Below, piece after piece: positions 1-5,300 of a DNA stretch of 6,707 nucleotides. Position 1 is the first letter of the stretch. Each line of letters begins with the position of its first letter. The stretch spans positions 1 through 6,707 of the forward strand of contig JAICXS010000103.1 in NCBI GenBank assembly GCA_025934615.1, given 5' to 3'. The DNA is from Nitrospiraceae bacterium (lineage in GTDB: Bacteria > Nitrospirota > Nitrospiria > Nitrospirales > Nitrospiraceae). The notes under the pieces are model-generated. The model ran no database searches. It was not told the origin of the DNA and saw nothing but the letters and a program-made list of their open reading frames with translations. A program made the translations under genes and the position numbers.

Positions 1-1072
1 CCCGTGTTGTAAAGAATGGATCGAACACACGCGAGACATGGACCGGATCGATGCCCGGCCCTGTATCGGATACCGAAATTCTGATCAGGGCCGGCTCGCT
101 CATCGGTGGTTGGCCACAGATCTCATGACTCACATCTATCGTGAGCCTCCCGCCGGTCGGCATGGCTTGCGCGGCATTGACACAGACGTTCAACAACGCC
201 TGCTTGAGCTGTCCGGCATCGCACCAGACAGAATGGACCGATGCCGCGATGTGCAAAGTCGCGTCGATATGGCGTTTGGTAATTTCGTGTGCGGCCAGCA
301 TCAGGACTTCCTCGAGCAACGGACGCAAGGCATGCCGGCCGGCCTGAGAGCAATCGGGTTTCGTATAGGTCAACAGATTGGCCAACAAACGATCCATCGC
401 CTGGACCGCGACGGAAATATGCTCAGCATATTGGCGCCTCACAGGATCATGGACTAAGTCTTTGCGGAGCATGGACGCGAAGAGTTCGACGCTGCCAAGT
501 GGATTCCGTATCTCATGGGCGATCCGGCCAACCATTTCACCCATCGCCGCCAAACGATCCCGTCGCTGGACGCGTTCTTCCAATCGGCGCACGTCGGAGA
601 TATCTTGTAGCAGGATCAGATCGCCGGACGGGTGCCCGGCCGCATCGCGAAGAACCGTCCGTAGGATTGCCAGGAGCGCGCCGGTAGGCGATACGACGGG
701 ATAGCACCCGCTCGTCAGGTGTTTTTCATCGAGAAACTGTTTCAGCAGATGTCCCAGCATCTGCTCGCGGGCCACGCCAAGCAAGCGTTCCGCGGCCTGG
801 TTGCACCGAATGATAATTCCTCCGACGCCCGCTACGATGACCCCTGTGGCGAGGGATTCCAGAATCGCGGTCAAATGCGCCTTAATTTCTTCATTATCCT
901 TCAGATTGACCCGCAAGGCCTCGTTGCTCGCCGCCAGTTCAAGGTCCAACCGTTCGACGCGCGACATCAACATCCGATAGGCTTCTTGTAAGCTTCCCGC
1001 CGCCTGATCGAAACTACGGAAGGCATCGTGGAGGATCTCAAAATTGTGTCCATCCGTGGTCGGCTGTGCCAT
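1..1072 (-). CDS. PAS-domain sensor histidine kinase, FleS/FlrB/NtrB-like (C-terminus cut by window edge)
   Basis: Cytoplasmic two-component sensor kinase that should autophosphorylate on His and pass the phosphate to a response regulator. The 357 residues visible run in this order: a helical, probably coiled-coil segment (about 25-66), one PAS domain (about 67-158), a HisKA H-box with the phosphoacceptor in AHEIRNP (His186), then HATPase_c with the N-box NVCVNAAQAMP (Asn299), the G1 box SDTGPGI (Asp336), and the F-box FDPFFTTR at the window edge. The G2 box and C-terminus lie outside. I see no membrane segment or extracytoplasmic sensor region. The helical N-terminus followed directly by PAS and a HEIRNP H-box recalls FleS/FlrB and NtrB, which act with sigma-54 activators; this is family resemblance, and the partner regulator is not in view. 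The ATG is supported by a GGAGGG site and lies 2 bases after the stop of the TPR gene, so the two are likely translationally coupled. Confidence 0.93.
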   Translation of the reverse strand, partial: MAQPTTDGHNFEILHDAFRSFDQAAGSLQEAYRMLMSRVERLDLELAASNEALRVNLKDNEEIKAHLTAILESLATGVIVAGVGGIIIRCNQAAERLLGVAREQMLGHLLKQFLDEKHLTSGCYPVVSPTGALLAILRTVLRDAAGHPSGDLILLQDISDVRRLEERVQRRDRLAAMGEMVGRIAHEIRNPLGSVELFASMLRKDLVHDPVRRQYAEHISVAVQAMDRLLANLLTYTKPDCSQAGRHALRPLLEEVLMLAAHEITKRHIDATLHIAASVHSVWCDAGQLKQALLNVCVNAAQAMPTGGRLTIDVSHEICGQPPMSEPALIRISVSDTGPGIDPVHVSRVFDPFFTTR

Positions 1073-1074
1073 GG

Positions 1075-3183
1075 TCACCCTCCTGCCCTTTTGGCCGTCT
1101 GTGGAAGATCCGCTAACAGAGCGGCCGAAATGCGACCGACGAGATCATCGGTCGCCATGGATTGCACCTCTTGGAGGAGTGTGCGTACTTCTCCATATCG
1201 CTTCTGGGCGCGCCTCACCTTCGCCAATTGAAAGCGAGCCCATTGAGCATCGGTGGGGGATGAGGGAGACTGAATGACATGCAGATAGTGCAGGGCTGCT
1301 TGCTCATACCGTCCAGAGACCACGAGTTGATCCGCATAGCGAAGCCAAGTGTCCGGTGTCTTCGCACCTGGGGTAGTCATCGTACCGGCGAGCGTGACCA
1401 GGGCTTCAGAAGCATGTCCAATCGCAAGCTGTGCGTTGGCCAGCAGATGGCGCATCTGCCGACCTTCCGGAGAAGCCATGGCATCGGCATGAGCATGGCC
1501 CAACCAGAGTCGACAGACTCGGATCACGGCGTTCCATTCACCTTGCCGATGGAGCGTTTCGGCAAGATAGCCGAGCACAAGGCTTCGGCTCTGCCCGGCC
1601 GGATACTGGAGCAACGTGCGCTCGAAGACGCGCCTTGCCGCCGGCCAATCTTGTTGCTCGAGATAGGCCAGTCCCAGCCCCACGAAGGCTTTTTCACGGA
1701 CGGCATCCGGAACGGTGTCTTTCACCAGACTCCGATACAACTTAATGGCCTGAGGAGAAAATCCAAGGCGGTGATGGGCCTCGGCAACCTGGAGCAAAAT
1801 AGCGTTGCCGGCATACAACTCCTCCCCAGAGGCCCCGTGCCGGTAGAAGAGGTTCACCGCGGTCAAATCATCGTGGGCCTGCAAGGCCGCAATCATCCAT
1901 GAGCCTAAGATCGTCACTAAACGCCGGCCCGCCGAATCCGGCCATAGGTCATCGGCAATCAGTCCCTTCCGCTCGCTGGCTCGCCGATAGGCTTCTACCG
2001 CTTCCAGCCGTCGGTCCAGAGCCTCCAGATGTTCGCCAAGATGGAACAAGGCCTCGCTTCCAAGCGACACACTCGCATACGATTGAGCGATGTGCTCTAG
2101 CAACTCCTCCTGTGCCCGTGAGTCGGCCTCGCCGGCCTGCCGGCCTTCCAGCATGGCCTCGATCCCTAATTGCGGTCCCGCCTTCGGTTCTTGCACAAGA
2201 CCTTCGCGAGCCACCTCCGCCAAGCGCATCCGCGCAATCGATTCCTGGTATGTCCCAGAATGGTTTTGAATGACCGCGGCATACAATGTCTTGGCGCGAT
2301 CGAAGCGCCCGCCCTGCCGCCAACTATCGCCGATTTGAATCAACGCGGACGGCGCCTCGGCATGGTGAGGATGCAAATTATAAAACTGTGCCAAAAGGGC
2401 GCGCGCCTCGGCATGTTTCTGCAAGTGCACCTTGACATCTGCGAACAACAGCATGGATTCCGGATGAAGCTTGAAGGCAGTCGGCCACTGTCGGACTCCG
2501 GACTCATAGGCGGAGTGTGCCTTGTCCCATTGTTTCGCGCGGGCCAGTGCTTCGGCTAACCCAAACATGGCGGGAACAATCAGACGTTCATCTTCTGTGC
2601 GCGTCTTTACCTGTTGAAATGCGTGGACGGCGTCTTTCCATTGCGCTCCTTCGAGAAGCACGAGCCCCAGGCCGAGCAACGCTCTCGGGGCCTCCTTGGA
2701 GGATTCTGCCAGGGCCTGCTCGTACGACGCTTTCGCCTCGACCAACCATCGGTCCTGCGCATACAAATCTCCTATTCGCCAACGGGCCCGTGACGCGTTG
2801 GACGAAGAAGGATCGTCGCGAATCAACGCACGATAGGCTTCGATGGCTTGACGTCGTTGATGATCCGTACCTCCTTTTGCAATGAGATCGGCCAGAAACG
2901 CACGAGAAGCCTGTACAAGCGGGCTCGTGGGAAAATTCTTTATCAGCGAGTCAAACGCCTGTTCTGCATCCTGATAGCGCTCCTGCCCAAATGCCGTGAT
3001 GCCATCGGTAAAGAGCGATCCATCCGGTCCTTTTATGGGCGCCTGGTACCGCGGGCCATCATCGGGAAGAACAAAACTATGCAATTGATCGGCGTTCGCC
3101 GGCTTAATGACAAGCAAGGAAAGAACAACAATGAGGAGGGCTACAATTGACGATCTCTTCCGCATGAATGGAGGGCACAGCAA
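1075..3183 (-). CDS. Exported multi-TPR repeat protein, 702 aa, function unknown
   Basis: Large helical-repeat protein predicted to be exported and to act as a protein-interaction scaffold. The N-terminus is a signal peptide: MRKR, a hydrophobic core (about 13-26), and a likely signal peptidase I site PANA|DQ after residue 31. No lipobox is present. The rest is almost wholly TPR-like helix pairs, with recognisable units near residues 57-89, 131-164, 165-197, 203-236, 276-309, 375-405, 460-490, 496-529, 609-640 and 645-676; typical pieces are RYQDAEQAF, RWLVEAKASYEQAL and DWPAARRVFERTLLQYP. No enzymatic motif is visible. The start at 3183 is a TTG with an AGAGG 8 bases upstream; an in-frame ATG at 3165 begins directly at MRKRSS but has no SD. 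The kinase gene follows after 2 bases, so co-expression is likely and a functional link to the same signalling or surface process is inferred. I cannot assign a specific function. Confidence 0.9.
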   Translation of the reverse strand: MLCPPFMRKRSSIVALLIVVLSLLVIKPANADQLHSFVLPDDGPRYQAPIKGPDGSLFTDGITAFGQERYQDAEQAFDSLIKNFPTSPLVQASRAFLADLIAKGGTDHQRRQAIEAYRALIRDDPSSSNASRARWRIGDLYAQDRWLVEAKASYEQALAESSKEAPRALLGLGLVLLEGAQWKDAVHAFQQVKTRTEDERLIVPAMFGLAEALARAKQWDKAHSAYESGVRQWPTAFKLHPESMLLFADVKVHLQKHAEARALLAQFYNLHPHHAEAPSALIQIGDSWRQGGRFDRAKTLYAAVIQNHSGTYQESIARMRLAEVAREGLVQEPKAGPQLGIEAMLEGRQAGEADSRAQEELLEHIAQSYASVSLGSEALFHLGEHLEALDRRLEAVEAYRRASERKGLIADDLWPDSAGRRLVTILGSWMIAALQAHDDLTAVNLFYRHGASGEELYAGNAILLQVAEAHHRLGFSPQAIKLYRSLVKDTVPDAVREKAFVGLGLAYLEQQDWPAARRVFERTLLQYPAGQSRSLVLGYLAETLHRQGEWNAVIRVCRLWLGHAHADAMASPEGRQMRHLLANAQLAIGHASEALVTLAGTMTTPGAKTPDTWLRYADQLVVSGRYEQAALHYLHVIQSPSSPTDAQWARFQLAKVRRAQKRYGEVRTLLQEVQSMATDDLVGRISAALLADLPQTAKRAGG
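1078..1083 (-). promoter_or_regulatory. Shine-Dalgarno of the sensor kinase, inside the end of the TPR gene
   Basis: On the minus strand GGAGGG lies 5 bases before the kinase ATG and forms the last Gly codons of the upstream TPR gene. The order is SD, TGA, CC, ATG. A ribosome ending on the TPR gene would stop directly on the kinase initiation site, which fixes the kinase start and suggests coupled translation. Confidence 0.8.
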
Positions 3184-3191
3184 ATCCTATG

Positions 3192-3196
3192 CCTCT
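3192..3196 (-). promoter_or_regulatory. Possible ribosome-binding site favouring the TTG start of the TPR gene
   Basis: AGAGG on the minus strand ends 8 bases before the TTG at 3183. It is 26 bases from the alternative ATG at 3165, which is preceded by pyrimidine-rich sequence without an SD. This favours the TTG, although the ATG gives the more classical signal-peptide N-terminus (MRKR). Confidence 0.4.
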
Positions 3197-3443
3197 ATTT
3201 GGTCTCATGCGTGCATCGAGAAGTGTCTGATTTTACATGAATTGAAACAGACGCAGCCATCGCGACAGGGGAAGGCGTCAAGAGAACAACGATCTCCTAT
3301 AGGTAAAGTCAATTCCTTGACGATGTAGAGATGAGCGAGGCGGGTCTGATTCAGGCAAGCATCAACGTACTGAAATACTCCTCTACCGGCAGGAAAGATC
3401 GCGAAGCGTGGAATTAATCCCTATTCTCTTCGAAACCATCTAG

Positions 3444-3472
3444 TTGCAATATCCTGTGCAGGTCTCTACTAT
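3444..3472 (+). promoter_or_regulatory. Candidate sigma-70 promoter of lgt
   Basis: TTGCAA (3444-3449, four of six to TTGACA) and TACTAT (3467-3472, four of six to TATAAT) are separated by exactly 17 bases. Transcription would begin near 3479, only about five bases before the lgt ATG, which fits the lack of an SD there. A small inverted repeat, CCTG-TG-CAGG (3453-3462), lies in the spacer and could be an operator, but its 4-bp arms may be chance. Seen by eye only. Confidence 0.3.
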
Positions 3473-3483
3473 CAGCGCCCACG

Positions 3484-4272
3484 ATGATACCGTATCCCAA
3501 TATCGATCCCGTGTTTCTCCGCATCGGCCCGCTGCAATTCCGTTGGTACGGCCTGATGTACCTGCTTGGACTGACCACCGCCTACTTTGTCATTAAGGCC
3601 CGCGCCGCGGCTCGCGGCATTGCAATCACCAAAGAACAACTCTATGACCTCATCGTCTATGCGGCCGTCGGCGTCTTTGCGGGGGGCCGTCTCGGGTACG
3701 TCTTATTTTATAATCTCCCGTATTATTTAGAGCATCCCGCAAAGATGGCCGCTGTGTGGGAAGGCGGCATGTCCTTCCATGGTGGATTACTCGGCGTGAG
3801 TGTCGCCATTCTTTTATATTGCTGGCGCCAGGGATTCCCGGTCTATACGATTGCCGATCTGACTGCGGTGACCGTCCCTATTGGATTGGGATTTGGCCGG
3901 ATCGGCAACTTTATCAATGGGGAGTTGTACGGCCGCCCAACCGATGTCGAATGGTGCATGGTCTTTCCGGGCGGCGGGCCGGAATGTCGGCATCCTTCTC
4001 AACTCTATGAGGCGGCGCTGGAGGGAGGACTGCTCTTCGTGGTGATCTGGTGGATCGGACGCCGTCCGACTCCCCCAGGAACTCTTATGTGGACCTTCAT
4101 CATGGGGTATGGGTTGTGTCGGATCTTCGTCGAATTCTTCCGTGAGCCGGACCTGCACTTAGGTTTTATTGCGGGGCCAATCACCATGGGCCAATTCCTC
4201 AGCGCGCCGATGGTTCTCCTCGGCGCCCTGATGCTCGCCGTCGGATACTGGCACGCTCGGCAGACGCGCTAA
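3484..4272 (+). CDS. lgt: Prolipoprotein diacylglyceryl transferase (Lgt)
   Basis: Inner-membrane enzyme that transfers diacylglycerol from phosphatidylglycerol to the lipobox cysteine of prolipoproteins, the first step of lipoprotein maturation. At 262 residues it is close to the usual family length. The N-terminus (IDPVFLRIGPLQFRWYGLMY) is typical of Lgt and supports the ATG at 3484. The hallmark GRIGNFINGELYG stands at 138-150, with Arg139, Asn142 and Glu147 in the positions of E. coli Arg143, Asn146 and Glu151. Tyr22, the FHGG His99, the HPSQLYEA segment (170-177), and Arg213 and Glu217 in CRIFVEFFREP correspond to further conserved or catalytic residues. About seven hydrophobic segments fit the known fold. 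No clear SD precedes the start. It is transcribed alone, divergent from the TPR gene and convergent with the metallopeptidase gene. A lipoprotein that would be its substrate is encoded about 600 bp downstream on the other strand. Confidence 0.98.
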   Translation: MIPYPNIDPVFLRIGPLQFRWYGLMYLLGLTTAYFVIKARAAARGIAITKEQLYDLIVYAAVGVFAGGRLGYVLFYNLPYYLEHPAKMAAVWEGGMSFHGGLLGVSVAILLYCWRQGFPVYTIADLTAVTVPIGLGFGRIGNFINGELYGRPTDVEWCMVFPGGGPECRHPSQLYEAALEGGLLFVVIWWIGRRPTPPGTLMWTFIMGYGLCRIFVEFFREPDLHLGFIAGPITMGQFLSAPMVLLGALMLAVGYWHARQTR

Positions 4273-4314
4273 AAACGGGGGGCGTTGAATCGTCTTTCTC
4301 CAAGCGAACGAGAC

Positions 4315-4339
4315 CGAAGGGACCTTTTGGCCCGATTCG
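4315..4339. other. Imperfect hairpin between convergent lgt and metallopeptidase genes
   Basis: CGAA-GGG-(A)-CC, loop TTTT, GG-CCC-(GA)-TTCG can fold into a nine-pair stem with two small bulges, in the 124-bp gap where transcription from both sides converges. It has no T-run on either side, so it is not a standard intrinsic terminator. It could still act as a bidirectional or Rho-assisted stop, or as a 3'-end stabiliser. I see no better terminator in the gap. Confidence 0.25.
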
Positions 4340-4396
4340 TGATGGGAAGTGCACCGGACCGTACGCCATGTTTCATCGCCATACAGTTCTTCTAGG

Positions 4397-4786
4397 CTAA
4401 TACGGCATCTCGTCATCATCCAATCCGAAGTGATGGCCGATCTCGTGGACGACGGTATCTCGAACCTCATTGACGACCTCTTCCGCACTTCGGCACAGCC
4501 GTAAAATCGGCCTGCGGTAGATCGAGATGCGAGCCGGCAACTGTCCCCCGACGCTGAAAAACGATTCATCTTCTAAGGAAGTCCCGGAATAAAGCCCAAG
4601 GAGGTCATCTTCAGATGCCAGGCCGAGCTCATCCAACACGTCTCGCGACGGCGTCTCTTCAACCACAATGGCCACATTCGTGAGTAAGTCACGGTACTCC
4701 GGCGGGACGCTATCAATGGCTTGGCGGACCAGAGCTTCGAATGCCTCCGGCTCAATCGCAAGAGAGCATGAACGTCGGCGTGGCAT
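4397..4786 (-). CDS. Small zincin-type metallopeptidase family protein (Zincin_1/MMP-like)
   Basis: A 129-residue protein with an almost C-terminal zinc-protease motif HEIGHHFGLDD: His114 and His118 as zinc ligands, Glu115 as the general base, Gly121, and Asp124 completing HExxHxxGxxD. The preceding parts also fit the minimal-zincin family (Pfam Zincin_1): FEALVRQAIDSVPPEYRDLL near the N-terminus, the acidic middle LYSGTSLED, and the strand RISIYRRPILRLC. No signal peptide or membrane segment is seen, so a cytoplasmic protein is likely. The substrate of this family is unknown to me. The ATG at 4786 is the only ATG, GTG or TTG start in frame nearby, but the 44 bases before it are pyrimidine-rich on the coding strand and hold no SD. 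The first 10 residues (Arg-rich MPRRRSCS) may be a weakly conserved extension. It lies 83 bp after the TPR lipoprotein gene and could share its transcript. Confidence 0.88.
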   Translation of the reverse strand: MPRRRSCSLAIEPEAFEALVRQAIDSVPPEYRDLLTNVAIVVEETPSRDVLDELGLASEDDLLGLYSGTSLEDESFFSVGGQLPARISIYRRPILRLCRSAEEVVNEVRDTVVHEIGHHFGLDDDEMPY

Positions 4787-4869
4787 AGAAGTGACAAGGA
4801 AGAATAAAAGATAACAGTTGATATGAGAATTTCTGACTTTTACCTTTGCATGTTACTTTTTCATTACGC

Positions 4870-5289
4870 TCAGCGTCCTCCCAAAGCCGGCAGGTACTGG
4901 GTGTCGGATCCCTTAGGATGTGCCTCGACCTCTCCATGCCTGCGAAGCGGCGGTGCATCCCAAATGACCTTATGGCCAGGGGCTAAATTCGCCGCTTCAA
5001 TATAGTGATGTTTGGCTGTGGCATCGTCCCGTAAAAAATCATAGACAAGCGCTAAATTGTAATGCGCTTCCGCCAAGGTCGGCTGAACCTTAATCGCTTC
5101 CTGGTATTTCAGTTTTGCCGCCTCGAACTGTCGGCCGCCGAATAGTCGATTGCCCTCTTCCATCGCCGTGGCCGCGTCGGGGATGGCGTAGGTTGGCGCC
5201 TTCAATGTCCGTTCAGCCGCCATTGGCTTGCTGGGGGCGCATCCGGCAAGTACAAGTGCCACTACGACCATCCATACTCTACCTCTCAT
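4870..5289 (-). CDS. Small TPR-repeat lipoprotein
   Basis: A 139-residue envelope lipoprotein. Its signal peptide is short: RGR, a hydrophobic run at about 5-14, then the lipobox LAGC with the lipidated Cys17, so it should be processed by Lgt and then LspA. Residue +2 is Ala, not Asp, which by the E. coli sorting rule favours the outer membrane (inference for another phylum). After a linker, two TPR units follow: about 40-72 (GNRLFGGRQFEAAKLKYQEA, then IKVQP) and 73-106 (AEAHYNLALVYDFLRDDATA), ending in NLAPGH. The last 30 residues are polar and probably unstructured. No enzyme motif is seen; a role as a small interaction module is inferred. Its ATG is 9 bases downstream of the helicase stop, and its GAGGAGG SD overlaps that stop codon, so the two genes almost certainly share a transcript. 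Confidence 0.9.
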   Translation of the reverse strand: MRGRVWMVVVALVLAGCAPSKPMAAERTLKAPTYAIPDAATAMEEGNRLFGGRQFEAAKLKYQEAIKVQPTLAEAHYNLALVYDFLRDDATAKHHYIEAANLAPGHKVIWDAPPLRRHGEVEAHPKGSDTQYLPALGGR

Positions 5290-5293
5290 GATG

Positions 5294-5300
5294 CCTCCTC
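5294..5300 (-). promoter_or_regulatory. Strong Shine-Dalgarno of the TPR lipoprotein, overlapping the helicase stop
   Basis: Minus-strand GAGGAGG lies four bases before the ATG at 5289. The upstream helicase stop TGA (5301-5299) shares its last two bases with this site (TGAGGAGG). This fixes the lipoprotein start and suggests coupled translation. Confidence 0.85.

Larger units (their letters stand above)
3184..3483. other. 300-bp divergent intergenic region between the TPR gene and lgt
   Basis: No convincing ORF, tRNA or structured RNA is visible here. It should carry the promoters of both outward-facing genes. For the minus strand, TAAAAT at 3235-3230 matches five of six bases of a sigma-70 -10 box and would leave a leader of about 40 nt before the TTG start, but no good -35 lies at the right distance. 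An 8-bp palindrome CCTATAGG sits at 3296-3303. The plus-strand candidate promoter is listed separately. The short reading frames that overlap this region have no protein-like composition. Confidence 0.5.

Noticed and set aside
38..687. Plus-strand reading frames over the left edge
   Set aside because: They are antisense to the kinase, whose H, N, G1 and F boxes are all in frame on the minus strand.
1279..1902. Long plus-strand reading frame (207 residues) antisense to the TPR gene
   Set aside because: It lies wholly inside a 702-residue frame with clear TPR periodicity and a signal peptide; its own translation shows no domain or motif and it looks like a GC-rich shadow.
3317..3345. TTGACG as a plus-strand -35 box for lgt
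   Set aside because: No acceptable -10 box is found 16-18 bases downstream (GCGGGT at the 17-base position).
4159..4569. Minus-strand frame spanning the lgt 3' end and the metallopeptidase 3' end
   Set aside because: It overlaps two well-supported genes in another frame or strand and its translation has no recognisable features.
4866..4876. Interrupted palindrome ACGCT-C-AGCGT at the lipoprotein stop codon
   Set aside because: The one-base centre leaves too small a loop for a stable hairpin and no T-run follows; most likely chance.
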